Shown: positions 13,601 through 28,600 of the stretch, piece after piece
How the letters are laid out: each line of letters opens with the position of its first letter
Position numbering within the stretch: the stretch's first letter is position 1
Source: Pisaster brevispinus
Lineage: Eukaryota > Echinodermata > Asteroidea > Forcipulatida > Asteriidae
Direction: 5' to 3'
Length of the DNA: 64,000 bases
Assembly (NCBI GenBank): GCA_023634235.1
Contig: JAMKCF010000007.1
Coordinates: 3,700,001-3,764,000, forward strand
Program-made: the position numbers and the translations under genes
Notes under the pieces: model-generated
Told to the model about the DNA's origin: nothing
Seen by the model: only the letters and a program-made list of their open reading frames with translations
Database searches by the model: none

Positions 13601-16600
13601 TCTAGAACAAGTTAGAATCCGGTAACTGGGATGGATTCAAAGCTCTTTTGAAAATACTATGAACATTTTTGCTGAATAGGTGTTTATTTGTTGAGAAAAC
13701 AGCCCACAAAGTATTACGGTATTTTCATAAAGACTGTTGAATCCATCCATCCCTGTTAGCGAGGTGACAGTGGGTACCAACCATATCTCTGGCCGCAGTA
13801 TTCACAAATGGACACCAGCATGACCAGGGTAATTTGATCTCTAAGTCGCCTCAAGGGGAGCTTAGGAGATTCAAATTGTTTGAAATACATTATCAGCGGG
13901 GGCGCTTCAGACCAACTTATCTCGCAGGACGCTTACTTCCATTGCCATCTTTATTTAATAAATAAGCTTTCAGATGAAAATTACACAATTTTTTTTAAAA
14001 GGTCATTACCGGAGTATGACTCTACCTTTAAGCGGCTCTATTAAATTGAGCCTGAACTTAATATATTTCTAACTGTTTGCTGAATCTAAAAGAGTAAGAA
14101 GTAACATCTTAAAGGGAGTGTATACCTTTGATACCTTACTCCAAAAATTAATGACAGTAAAAACTTACTTGGTATGTAGCACTAGAAATGACACAATTTT
14201 TTAAAGGTCATTACCAAAGTATGACTCTACCTTTAAACAGCTCTATTAAATTGGGCCCTGAACTTAATATATCTAACTGTTTGCTGAATCTAAAAGAGTA
14301 ATAAGTAACATTTTAAAGGGAGTGTACACCCTCTGTAATTACTCCAAAAATGAATGACTATAAAAAAAATTACTTGGTAAGAAGCGCTGCAGCTGTTGAT
14401 AACGTATAACATTTTGAGAAACGATTCCCTTCAAAGGAATGTGGTTTTAGAGAGAGGGATTCAAAAACATTTCTATCTGAGAAACTTTTCAAACATCTTA
14501 GATTGTGTATTCCAATTATGGATTATTCTTCCTGCGTGGGCATAATCGCTCCAGATTATCGGCAATATCTCAAAAACGCTACCACATTTTGAAATGAAAT
14601 TTTCACAGGTTATATCTACATTTTATTTAGGATTAAAGCAATCAAACGGTTCCAAAACCAAAGGAACTATATACTTCGCCTTTTAAGATCCAATCAGTCG
14701 CACTAATTAAGGAAAACCATCATGCTCCACTTTATAGTGTAGGTACATTGAACTAAAGACCACTCTCTATTATACCCTTCTCATAGAATGTTCAGGCACC
14801 CATCTTCTTCTACGTTAATGTTGTGTTCAACCTACACGGTCTGTACCTCATTGCACTCTACTGCACTGCCTGGCTACTCAGTGGATCATGGCTAGCGGGA
14901 GCTCTAGCCGCGGCATTCTATGTCCTCAATCGGTAAGAATTACCAGTCTTAATACATTTTCATTATACACTCACTGGGGTCCAAGTTCCGGGGAAATTTA
15001 TCAGCCAGGCAAAAGGTAGCGGGGCACTAGTCACGGCAACAGCTGTGAAAAACAAACAAGTACAGGTATACTTGTTTGTGTGTGATGTTGTCAATTTGCC
15101 TTGGAGAAAGACTCTGCTAGGGTCAAATAGTCAGGCCACTTACTATTTGGGGGGCGTACAAGTGTAGGTCCTTTTGGTTTGTAAGCAGTTTGTAACCGCA
15201 AATTATATTAAAAAAAGAAGGGGAAAAAAAGTCCTTCCGCCAAAGAAAACAAAAAGTATCAGACAAACAAAAGTCCCTAAACAATACATAACAAAAACAA
15301 ATGATTTTAAGGGGTAACATTAATCCAGTTTTTACAATACAAACTAAATTAAGTATGGAGGCACCTTCTAGAAGATGGGGCTTATGGTGAGATGCCTGAC
15401 GGACAGACAAACAAGCATTATTAACAGATGATACGGACAAACGAAGAACATACGAACAAACAGATTGAACAGACAGAAATGAAGAAACAGCTTTTTAAAA
15501 ATTGTAGCGTCACAGTTGAAAGAGAGATATTAATATCAGCAATTGACTTTCCTCTTTGACCCATTTGTCGTTTGCAGGGAAGATACGACAAGGGTTGACT
15601 TCACCATCCCATTGAGGGAAAGTTTTGCGTTACCGTTTCTCCACATCCAGATGACGTTCATCACGTACTACCTCAGACCAACCTTAACGATCGCGAAACA
15701 GGTGCGTTCCACTTGTAACATTAGAGCATCTGGTAGATGGTATAACAGAGGCTGTGACCTCATTCCAGATGATGTCGAGTGAGAAATTTTCAAAGAGGGG
15801 CTCCGAGATCAAATTCAGTTTTGTGATGCACTCATTTTCCAATGATCCTTATGAAAGTGGGAAAAAATGACAAGTCACTAGATCCTGGATTCATTAATTT
15901 TTGCTTTTGGTAGATTTACTCTACCACTGCTTAACAAATTTATCTTCATGCAAACTTGATGCACAGATTAACATAATACGTGGTGTTGGAAGAGCTGTAA
16001 ATTTTGCGTATACTTTAGCTTACAATTGCGCAATATGTTGGCGTTTGAACATCGCAATATGCAGGGTGTGATATGGGCCGTGTGATAATAGGTTTGTTGC
16101 TATGGGTTGACCAATCAGAATCAAGGATTCAAATTTGCTTGAAGATAAAAACCTTTATCTGTTTTAGACATCTGCTCTAGCAATGCAAAGGTCGTGGGTT
16201 CGAATCCCACCCGAGTGATTGCCTGTGGATTTTTTTCGGGAGAGCACTGAGTATACAGTGCTTAATACACATCATGTAAGGGTAAAACCAAATTAAAATT
16301 CTTTATCCCTGATGCAAATATTACCATCTCTAAATCGTTGCAGTACCCGCTGCTAAGGATTCGAACCCGCCTCTAGCCATCGGGCTAGCTTGGTGGTCTA
16401 GTGGTAAGACATCTGCAATCAAAGACATTAAGCAATCACTCAGGTGGGTTCGAATCCCACCCAAGTGATTGCCTGTGGATTTTTTTCACAGAGCTCGGGA
16501 GAGCACTGAGCATACAGTGCTTAATACACATCCGTGTATCCGCGATGCAAGTATTAACATCTCTAGATAAAAACCTTGTCGATAATTTTAACTATATAGC

Positions 16601-19600
16601 CATTCAGTAAGGGAGTGGTTTAGGGCATGCGTTTAGATGTTAGAAGTCATGTAGCTGTCAAAAGGAGGTTGCTGATTGGCCCATCTTGTGTGCCGCACGT
16701 ACTTAGCTTCTCGTTTCCGTTGTTCCATCATCGTTTTTACCTCTAAGATGGCGGTGGAATGACATCATTGCATAAGGTCTATTGGTGGGCTCAGTGAAAC
16801 CAACAACAAGACATTCCTAGTAGTAGACCATCGTACATGTGCCATTAAAGCCAAGCTTGCTTGGCATGGGGGGAGTAGGAATTATATTGTGTTGATTCCC
16901 ACCCTGTGAATGTTTATCAAGTATTCCCAAGTCTACAGTTTTCTTGACGTTAAATGAACCATCTGGACTAGATGGATGAGGGGCATTGAACGACTCCATT
17001 TCTTAAAGGGAGAATAATACAACATTAGATTCGAGGAAAAAACTCACCCATCTAACTTTGGACCTTGCTGAGAATTTCTCTGAGTGCAAAAAAATAGTTG
17101 GTGGCCTGACGTTTGGACTCTAGCTAAATGATAAGACTACAAACATAAACAGGTATACTGGCGTAACAAAAGCAGTCAAGAGAAAGAGATAGAGATGAAA
17201 GCACACAGAGAAAGCAGGAGGATGAACAAAAAAGGGGGGTGTGGGGGGAAGGGGCTGGTTTGACCACAAGAGGAAGGGAACACAAAGGACAAAATCAATG
17301 GTGGGAAGAGGGAGAGAAAAGTAATTGATTAGTGAATTTCTCTCTGAGTGTACAAAAAAATGTTTGGCATAAGAAAAGTTACATACAGGTTACCTTCTTA
17401 TAGGACTTACTCATCTGTTCAATTTAATGACCAATATGATTAAGCCCGATGCCTGCATGGCCTTCGTGGTATTCCAGGACCTTTTCCCAAATTTTTCGGC
17501 TAGGGCTCCGGCTCTGGCTTGGGCTTCATCATCACATTTGGAGCAGTGTACATTTTGCACTGTGTTTTCAACATCAAACGAAGCCTGGAGCTGGAGAAAG
17601 ACCCTAAGCCGACAGTTTGGAAAAAGCCCTATGCCTGCAGAAGTTGTGAGTCGTCTTCAGGTGTTTTAACCAGCGTTTGATCAGTAGACAATAAAGTAGA
17701 AAGCTGCTCTAGACCAAGAGAGACCACCAAAAATTGATCATTATTTTAAAAATAACATCAGCTGTGGTTTGTCAGAACCAACACAAATCAAAGACAACAT
17801 TTTCATTGGGAGGGTATTGGGGAGATTCAAATATTGTGATACTTTTTTGGAGACGAAAACGCCCCAAGGGTTTACAAGTTTGGCAATTTTATAATCTTTC
17901 ATAAAATGTCTGAGAAAGAACAGGTGGAGCTCGTACACAAAGTTTCAGTCTGTAGTTTTCTCAAATTTCCATGTTGGAACATTCCACACCAAAACGAAAC
18001 AGACATGAAGAAATTTCCCCCGTAATTTTGGCCACAAACTCAATTATGTTGGGCAGTAATTCCCAGGTTTTGTCTGGATTGCTGTCACCTGCTGCAGCTG
18101 CTGTGAGAATTTGGAGAAAACAGGGACTGCAACGACTTGAAGAAAACAAAAATATATCCAAAACCAAGATTCGTTAACTTAAATTTTGAGAATATTTGGA
18201 CAGGTCTGACCTTGTGTACTGAGTGATAATCAAATCTTGCAGCATGGAACTTGGGAGTTGCATTGCTGGAGAGAGGCAGATTCTGTTTTTGAAAACCCTG
18301 ACTGAGGCTCAAATTCAAACCCCTTGTCTTGGTTTCAAGAACTATTCGGTTTTTGCTTTTTAAGACAAACTGGATCAACAACCACGGCAAGGTCTCCAGA
18401 CATTCCTGTAATTCATGAGGGTTTTTGACTCGGAGATTCTTTCAACCTCTGTATTTTCATTTACCACTCACAGGTTTTTATGCCATGTGCACTCGTCTTG
18501 AGAGAGTGCCCTCTATAGGCGGCAGTTTGTGAGCGAAAGCGCGCAATGTGTGGCAAGGTGGTGGGGAATATACGACAGGAATCTCCTAAACCAAGACTAA
18601 AAAAGATCTGCTTAGCAGAAAGTGCTTAGTAAATATTTATCTGCTAAGCAAAAAATGGCAGGGAACCAGTTACTAATAATGTTTAAATGGTGTACATTTA
18701 CTGCTATGAGTCAGGCTTTTGCCCTGGTGTTTCTTGCAGTGGCTGCTGAATGTGCCAGAGCACCTTTCAAACCCTTATAAAGTGCTGCATAAATTGGTCT
18801 CATAATTCAAAATCTCAAAAACCTGTCTTAACTTTTTCTCTTTGTTCAAGCACTGTCAGTACCCGTATTGGAAGATACGTGTTAAATGTTGCGAAGTGCC
18901 TTGATCTAGCTACTAGGATATGTGCGCTACAAGAACCACGTTTTATTAAAACTCTTTAGAATGAAGACTTCTTTGTGGATTATGTTTTTGGTGCATGGGT
19001 CTTCCCCTTTGGGGTTTTCCTTCCTCCTCGTCTAAAACTGAACATTTCTTCTTGTCTCATGTTCATCCTGTTATAATTAGTGCTAAGTGTGCTGGTGGGT
19101 GTGTAATGAAATAAATTAAATAAATTACTAGAAATTATGAAACAATAATAATAATGCATAAAGTTGTTTCTTGATTTTGAAAAAATGTTGCATCTTGCAC
19201 GAAAATGCTCTGTACGTTTGTGTGTGTACATCCAGGCTGTTTTAAGTGAGATACAATAGTTTGTCTTTTTCAAATTTGCGTGCGACATAAGTGCAATTTT
19301 AGGAGATTTTCGCATTTATTTTTTTTGCACTTATACGACGATATAATATGAAATGATTATGTCTTTGTTGCAGAGAATGGGTCTGGTCCTGATCACGTTG
19401 AGTTCGTTTCTCTTCGTCCTGACCTGGCAGTTCTCCCAGTTTGTATTCTTACTCCAGGCCATCGCACTGTACGGCTCTTCCTGCCTGGGTATGGTCCCAA
19501 CAAACAAGGTACCAGTCAATCTCAGTTACATGAACGTCATCTATTGTTGCTGTACCCACTGCTAAATATAGTGGTCTGAGGAAGACCGAGTGGTCTTTCG

Positions 19601-22600
19601 GTTAAAGGAACATATTTTTGCCTGTGGATAGTTTGACGCTTTGGGCTATAAAAAGTGTTTATTATGAAATTAATATGGTTGGAAAGATGTTTTAAAAGTA
19701 GAATATAATGGTTCACACAAATATCCCACAAAACTGTGTGGTTTTCCTTTTACGTCGTTAACTAACATGGTCTGCCATTTTGTAGAACCAAATTGTGGAC
19801 TCTACAAAATTACGGTTCGAATTAGTTCACAAAAGTAAAATGAAAGCCACACAATTTCGAGGGATATTTGTGTGGATCATTGTATTCTACTTTTAAAATA
19901 TCTTTCCAACCATATTAATTTCATAACAAGTGCTTTTATAGCCCAAAGGGCCAAGTACAAAGGCAATGTGCCCTTAATAAAAACGTTTACATAAAAAAGA
20001 TTCTTGAAAAAAAAAACCCACTTCAAGCGTGATACAACTGGTGGGCTAAAGACCCACTGGGGCAATGATATATTGTGTGTAAGGAGAAAGGGAAACATGA
20101 CCACAAAAATTGAAGTGGGGGGGGGGGGAGATTGTTAAAAAAAATTAATACAAATTGTGTTTATAGTTTGTGACCAGGCACACATATTTTTTTCCAAACT
20201 TATTGATTGATTATCGTAGGATCTCATGTGGAGTCTCCTCGATCGTTTCGTAATTATTTAATCCAAGTGTTCAGAGTTTGGACGGATATATTTTTATTTT
20301 GCTCTTCTCCATCTCAGGTCAATCGTCTTCTGTTGGTGCAAGGCGCTTCCATCCTGTCCGTCTGTGCGCTTCAGTTCTTCAATAAGATGCTCCTGGGGTC
20401 TCTCGCCTTCAGTTTCATCCTGGCAGCTCTCCTGGATCTCCGGCTGCAGGTGGGTGATGGGAGATTAACCCTTTCAGCACCGATGGCGACTTTAGTCAAC
20501 TGTGTGCACTATACCCATCGCAATAAAACCATTACTTCTTAAACCCTATCGACATGATGATGGTTAATCAAGTCAACTAACTATAACCAATCTCATCGGG
20601 CTCAGTTGGTTGCCTCACCAAACTCATTTCAACTAAACCATTACTTCTTAAACCCTATGGACATGGTGGTAGTTAATCAAGTCAACTACATGTAACTATA
20701 ACCAATTTCATTGGGTTCAGTTGGTTGCCTCATCAGACTCATTTTAACTAAACCCTTACTTCTTAAACCCTATCGACATGATGATGGTTAATCAAGTCAA
20801 CTAACTATAACCAATCGCATTGGGTTCAGTTGGTTGCCTCACCAAACTCATCTCAACTAAACCATTACTTCTTAACCCTATCGACATGATGATGGTTAAT
20901 CAAGTCAACTAACCATAATCAATCGCATTGGGCTCAGTTGGTTGCCTCACCAAACTCATCTCAACTAAACCATTACTTCTTAAACCCTATCGACATGATG
21001 ATGGTTAATCAAGTCAACTAACTATAACCAATCGCATTGGGTTTAGTTGGTTGCCTCACCAAACTCATCTCAACTAAACCATTACTTCTTAAACCCTATC
21101 AACATGATGATGGTTAATCAAGTCAACTAACTATAACCAATCTCATTGGGCTCAGTTGGTTGCCTCACCAAACTCATCTCAACTAAACCATTACTTCTTA
21201 AACCCTATCGACATGATGATGGTTAATCAAGTCAACTAACTATAACCAATCTCATTGGGCTCAGTTGGTTGCCTCACCAAACTCATCTCAACTAAACCAT
21301 TACTTCTTAAACCCTATCGACATGATGATGGTTAATCAAGTCAACTAACTATAACCAATCTCATTGGGCTCAGTTTGTTGCCTCATCAAACTCATCTCAA
21401 CTAAACCATTACTTCTTAACCCTATCGACATGAGAATGGTTGGTCAAGTCACCTGAACTAGACCCAACCTCATTGGGGTTCAGTTGGTTGCCTCACCAAT
21501 CCCATCACAACTAAACCATTACTTCTTAAACCCTAGTCAACTCAATTGAACAACTCTAGTGGGTTTCACTACTAAAACCATGACTGAAAACAGCTAGTGG
21601 CAACCATTTTAGTTCTTTCAAACATGTGTACACACATTGTGCCTGTCACCCTTTGACCCAGAGTGTGTTCCTTTGATTCACTTTTACATATCCTTGATAT
21701 TTTGTTTACAGGATCAGCGCCCATCACCTGTAGGGATGTTCACCCGCATAGCCAAACTCCTAGGCCACATCGTCCTATGTCTAGCTCTAATGGTCATCAT
21801 AAACGTCTCCATCAAGGTAGAGGAAGATAAATATATTTCTCAACCCCCCAGTGTAAATACAAATAGGTTGATTACACTAACAACCCCTGGCGTGGAGACT
21901 CAAATAAAAAAACTATCTCAATAGGGGTGCACCAACCTTTAACAGGACCCTCTACTACCCACTGAAGCACTAGTGTTAGAACACACAATTACATGTATAA
22001 CTATCCCAAGTGGAATATATTTATGCTCTAGCATGTCTAATCAGGACCATGTTGTCTTGATAAGGAACAATGGTTCCCAATCAGGAGTCTTCTGGAAAAT
22101 TACTGACCAAAACCTTAATGTAAGGACACGCAATTATAACTATCCCAAGTAGGATATATTTATACTCTAATCAGGAACATGTTGTCTTGATGAGGAACAA
22201 TGAGTCCCAATCGGGAGTCTTCTAGAAAATAGACACAATCGGCGACTGCAGTCACATGACCCATAGTGGATATAAAATAAAAGCAAACCAAGCAAGCAAC
22301 ATGCAGCAGGAATGGAAACACATGGCTGCTTCCGAGCGCTTCTGCTGTAAGGTGGGAAGCAGCCATGCTTTTCCATGCTCACTGTGCATTGCTAGCTTGG
22401 TTTGTTAACAATGTATACCTTTTTTGTCTCCTTTAAAAAGTTACCTTTTTAGCAGCTGACCAAATCCATGACAAATCACTTACCTTCTTCTTTGTATGTT
22501 CTTTCAGTTTACGATTGGTGTGGATGCCGATGAGCACATCTTCAAGTTCTTGAAGGCAAAGTTCGGCATTGATAATAACATGTAAGTTGGCTCCTACAGA

Positions 22601-25600
22601 TTTTCAATCTTAACTCCTGTTTCTGTAACATGAAAGTCCCTAGTTTCAACACGAAAATGTTGGGCCACCCTTAACATAAACAGATTTTTGAGTTTTGTAT
22701 TTTGTTTGAAACCCTACATCCCAGAATTACTGAGGGAATAACAAGAGTGGCGACGAGGTCTTTAACAGTTGATTACAACCGGCAGGGTCTTGGCCCTGTG
22801 ATAAAGGACCGAACCAAAGGCGAGGTCCTTTATCTCATGGCCAAGACCTTGCAAGATTTTAAACAGCTGGTTTAAGACACGGAGTCACTGTGCTACTTTT
22901 ATTCCAAGGTCATTGACACCAACCCATGTGTTTCATGAAAATATGCAAATCACAAACTTAACACTGAGGGTGTAATCGGGTTGATTTGATTTGAAAAGGG
23001 TTTATTGAAACTTAATCATCACAGCCAACAGCTGAATGGCTACCAGAATAAAACAAAAAAAATTCATTCGAAAGTTGTACATAATAAAATCCTTAAAAAG
23101 AAAGCAAATGAAACCAGTAAGAACATTGATAACGATAAGTTGTAAAATAATTGCATTTTTTAATAAGTTTAAAACGTGGTAATAGGAGAAAAACTTCAAA
23201 AACTTATATGCAATTTAAAAAAAGTTCCCTAAGTAAATGTACAAAAAAAAGTAACAAGAAGACAGAAATAAAAGTTAATTTAAAGCTTTTTTTTTTTTTA
23301 GTGCTACTTGAAGAGTTTATTTAGAGATTCATTGCTTCTTTTTGTTTAAAATGTCGTAGCTGTTAGTTGTTTGAACCCCTTATTTTCCTTCAGGGATTTT
23401 GATGCTCGCTTATACTCCTGTAATGGAGCCTTTGTCTTCTTACCGATGGACACAATATGGCGGCTGACACGGAGACTAGTCTTCCCTCTCTACGTTGTTA
23501 CACTCACTGGCTTGTTGATGACACTAGCTGTAGCGGTCTACCAGAACTGGAGGTAAGCAAGTTAACTCTTACAGTCAGTTTTTAAAATGTTCTTAAAGGT
23601 ATAATACAGGATTGGTAGAGCTGACAAAATAGTCGCAGACAGTGTCTATGTTTTGTGTGATCAACCATAAACATGAAGTAACAAACCTGTGAAAATTTGG
23701 GCTTATTCCGTTGTGTAAGTCAGGAGAAAATGGAGAGCTTTGGTTGTAACGACTGAAATCAGCTGTTGTGTTTTAAAATAAAATGTTTTAGATACAGTTT
23801 TTTAATGTTTTTATCCTTACCAATCCTGTACAATACATTTAAAGTTATTGTAGAACGTGATTTTAGTATTTTTCTTTTTTCTGGTTATGAGACCAAGGGA
23901 CCCTCAAAAGTGACTAGCACTATGACCCGTAGGCCTAAAGATACCTGTGTAGAGAAGACGATGAAGATATTGTAGATGTTCAAGGAAAACCCCAAATATG
24001 AAAAACTCCTGTAGTTAGGTAGGGACTGAAAACCCAATCCACATGCGAGGCTTTGCTCCAGTATTTTAGAGAAGTGTTCTGAGCTTGAACCTTTTTATGC
24101 CATTAAAAAACATCACACAGCATCCATTGGCCCGACTCTGGGCAACTCACAACACAGTGCACCCTTCTGCACTTTTCCCGTGAGAGAATTGGTTGGCAAG
24201 GTTTAAGTCCTCTGGCAGCGCCTGCCACATTACCCCGATTGTTTAAGTTTGTTCATGGTTTGTTATCAGCAAAAGTTTTTATCCTTTTTTGGGGGGTATA
24301 AGATGGTATGTTTTGTGAGAATAGTAAATGCTGTATACATTCAAGTCATTCATTTAATTTTTTTGATTGATTGATTGAAATGGTTTAACTGAAATCATAT
24401 TCAATAAAAGACAGCTCGAAGGCTGATACATTTCAAATTAATGGTTCCAAACTGCCGGTGCGCCGCTGAGTTGCAACTTAAGTTTGATTTGGCGGTTTGG
24501 GTTGGCCTAGTGGTAGCCTTCTACCCCTGGGACCTCAGTCCGAATCCCCTTTGGGAGGCTCTGTGGATTGGGTTAGTCCGTACCCGATTGCCTGGGTTTT
24601 CCCTGGAATAATTCTTGGGGGTTTACGTCCCACATCTAAAACGGAATTTTCCTTCTTTGTCTTGGGGTTCTCTCCATGGAGTTCTTGGCTAGAGTACAGT
24701 TAAGTTTGCTTTTCTGAGAGTCCTTGGCTTCACAACCAGAACTAATAAATGAAAATGAGATGAAATAATTGTTGTTAGTCCACCGCTCTTGGGGAAAATA
24801 GTCTCTCTGGAGTAAACTGTAGAAGGTGCACTATATTTCGAATTGCCCATGTGGAAAATGATCACATCTACCACAATAAAAACCCTAATTGACAAACGAA
24901 AAGGGACTAAATTGAATCATGATAACAGTAATTTGTCACATTCTCTCTGAAACAGGAAACAAGCAGAGATTGCCAAGGCCAAGAAAGATGACGACGCACC
25001 CATCGTGGATGCTGACTCCTCCCATGTTCTGAGTGACCGCCCAGAGCTAGCCTACTTGACCATCCAGACGGTGCTGTCAGCCTGCCTGGCCGCCTCCATC
25101 CTCAGACTCAAGTACCTCTGGACACCGCACATGTGCGTCCTCGCGGCTTTCGGAATCTGCGATTATCGGATATGGAGGGCGCTGTTGCAGCGATTGCGCA
25201 TCAATTCAGAAACAGCGGTGAGAGAACAAGTCCTTACGGCAAACATTTTAATAAAATAAGTTATGAGAGATGAGTAAATATAAACTTAGTGTCATCAGTC
25301 TCATTGTGTTTTGAATGCATTTGGTTTGGGGTTGTGCATCTAAGTTTGTTTTCTGAACATTGAAACTGAGCATGTGACTTCCGTTTAACCATTACTTTAA
25401 AGGTATGGTCAAATGACCCCAAAAAGAATTTGTATAACTTCTGAAATATCCAAAAGCCGCCTTGTTATAGAGATGGTATTGGTTGTAAGCAACCTGCAAA
25501 ATTATTTCTTCTGAAATGCCCCCTTTGATTAGAAATTTTAAAAAGTATGTCGAAAAATCTCCAAAACTCACCTCAAGGTGAGTTTGATGATTTAAATTTC

Positions 25601-28600
25601 CATGGTGTCTATTTGTGAATGCTGTGGCCAGAGATGCGGTTGGTACCTGCTGTCACCTCTCTGAATGTAGATGGGTTCAACGCTCTTGACGAAAATACCG
25701 TGACAGTTTTTGTTTCTGTTTTCTCAACAAGTAGAGTGTGTTCAGACGAAACTGTCACAGGACTGTATCTTTCGTGATAATTTGGCCTACTAATCAGCAT
25801 TATGTTAACAGAAACCAAACCAATTTATGACCCTACCTTACCTTTAAACAAAGGAAGAAGTAATTTAGGTCTTCTAAAAGTATTTCTGGTGCAGTTAGCT
25901 TGGGTCTTGTAGAGATTTTCTTGAACCAAGAGTCTTGTTCTTCAACGTCGAGTTCCTCATTAACAAACCATCTTGTTATTTTTCATTACTCCTAGATCCA
26001 AGTGATCAGACACACAGCTACACTGATTGTTCTCGCTGCACTACTTTACATTGTAAGACACCATACTTGTTATCATTTACCAATTATCATTTTACAATAT
26101 ACAAATATACCGAGGGAAGCTAATATCGACAGCCCGCCCAAAATAAACCATGTTGTATTTGTTTTACTCAGTCTACCTCATTCTTCGGCATCATTGAGCT
26201 CAGGAAAGTGTGACATTTTCATGTGCCAGCAGCTTTTTATGTGTATGCAGCAAGCGATGTTCATGCATGTGTAATATACCACACTACACCTACGTGTGAG
26301 CAACAATTCAATGATTGCTTCGAAAAGTGGAGTGGGCTGTTGCACATGCAACAATCTACTATTATTACACTTCTCCCCAACCCAAAGAGTTTCATACATG
26401 ATTGTACCCACAAGTCAACTTATGCGTACTTACCCTGTGCAGAAGTACTGGTGCGCTCTTGGTAAGCAAAAACAGCATCTGGCACGTGATGGTGAATGGA
26501 CCATCATTGAGATTTCAGTTCTCTATCATGAATATGTATGAGGTATAGCAATACACCATAAGTACTGTATATAAATCGATGCTTTATGAATCCTGCTACA
26601 CTTCTGCTCCTTCAAATATCATATTTCATGTGCTATCACGCTGTCATCATTCCAAATCTTAGTGGATCCTCTGGTTATTGTTTCAGACTCTCGAAAAAGT
26701 CTACGCCGATCTTGAAGATTTACGTGAATTCTACGATCCTGATACTGTGGAACTCATGAATTGGATCAGGTAAGCTCAGCCCCAGTGTCATCTCAACCAA
26801 ACCCTGTTGTCATCTCAGATTGTTTGACATTTCTTTCCTTTATTATTATTATTATTATTATTACACATGTATATTTCTGGTTTTGAAACCAAGGATGCCT
26901 CATAAGTAAACTTCATCACTGTAGCTCGCAAGCCTGAGGAAAAAATGTAGGGTGCTTGCTATGTGAACTAGAAACACGGGTTAACCCCTACTCTCCCACA
27001 ATAAGTGTTCTTGGTTGTTTTACATGCACTACCAATCCTAGTACATGGGACCTATGGATTACTGTCCCATCTGAAGGACAAAGCAACTATGGTAAAGTAT
27101 CTTGCTCAAAGACATAAGTGTCACGACCGGGACTCGAACCCACACTCTACTGATCAAAAACACCAGAGCTTGAGTCTGGTACTCTTAACCACTCGACCAC
27201 GACATGTCAATACATGTACATACATTCATGCTTTCCATTTTTTTTAATCTCAATGGTTAAACCATTTGGGAGTTAGACTTGAATAATGCGTGGTAAATTA
27301 ACTTGCTTAGTTACAAGCGACCACTTAAATTCGAATTCCTCAAATTACAGACAGTTGATTTATCACATGGATCAGGCAATCTTTTGCATAGTTGCATGAA
27401 ACAGAGGGCATAAGAGACATCCGGGTCATAACACTTGTGTCCTTAAGCAAGACACTTAACCATTATTGCTTCGTTCTTCAGATAGTACATAAAGCTGTTG
27501 GTCCCTTGCATTGTGTAATGTACTTAAAAGAACCCAGTTACACTCATCGTTAAGAGAAGGGATTCGCCCTGGTGTTTTCTGGTATGGTTGGCTGCAGATT
27601 GCACCTCAGCACCTTGTAAACCGTTACACAGTGTGTTACATGGTGCTATGTAAATATATGGGTCTTATTTTTTTTACATAGCTCCGCATACCTTGTAGAA
27701 AACAATGTTGAGTGCTTTGAGACGCCCTCAGATGTGATAAAGCTCTTTATAAGAACTGTTATTACTATTATTATGAAGACGAGGCTCAGTTAATTACTAC
27801 ATCTTTCAGACATTTGGCATATAGCCCCGTTTGATTAAGGTGACCTCTCAATAATTTTGTCTCGCAGGCAGCAAACGCCCAAAGCGACCGTCTTCAGTGG
27901 CAGTATGCAGCTCCTTGCGGGGGTCAAGCTGTGTACGGGACGTCGTCTGACGAATCACCCTCACTATGAGGACAAGGAGCTACGAGAACGAACTCTACAG
28001 GTGATTTATCAATCAGTTTCTTGACACAAGTTTCTCTATCAATAGCAAACCTCGGCTTTAAGCTGTAAATTTGCCGTGGTATGCTGGAATCTCAGAATGC
28101 TTGGACTTACCTCCCATTGAGCCAAATACAATGATGGTGGCAGCCTGTCCATTCGTGTATGCCACATCCAGTTGTATAACAAAAAGCACAAAGGTCTGGA
28201 ATCGTTGATTACACAATAATCCCCAGAAAAAGGGAGATTTCGAGCATGAATTCCAGTATCTTCTGTCCCACTTTGTTCAGGTGAAACAAGGTGTAACATT
28301 ATAGGTGCATGCCTGTGCATGCTGCACAATGGAATGTCTGTGTGGATATTCGCGCCAGCCGTCCAACTGACAGCAACAAATTAAAGGCTGTCCGAAGTTC
28401 CAAGCATAAAAATTAGTGTGCAGGGGGCCAGTCCAGAAACATTTAGCGTGTGAACGAGTGGTCGTTACTGCCTTTGAAGACAGAGGCATGACATAGAGTG
28501 TGGGTATGACTAAAAAATCTTTAACGCCAACTGTGACAAATCTCTTGAATTGTTTTCCCCCTGGATGCAGTTGTATCAGTATTACGGTCGGCGTACACCC

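Noticed and set aside
15123..15440. 105-aa minus-strand open frame
   Set aside because: No family resemblance, no splice context, and it overlaps repeat-like DNA in a DPY19L3 intron.
16384..16460. tRNA-Glu-like gene
   Set aside because: The anticodon arm is too long and the unit continues into the SINE-E body found at three other sites.
20526..21540. CRISPR array
   Set aside because: Whole 108-bp units repeat without unique spacers, and the DNA is an animal intron.
22735..22870. Possible foldback element around ggtcttggccctgtgataaa
   Set aside because: An imperfect dyad is visible but no clear ends or second copy, so I did not list it as an element.
26002..26274. 90-aa extension of DPY19L3 exon 11
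   Set aside because: Reads through a good donor at 26053 into non-conserved sequence; the spliced form keeps the family frame.
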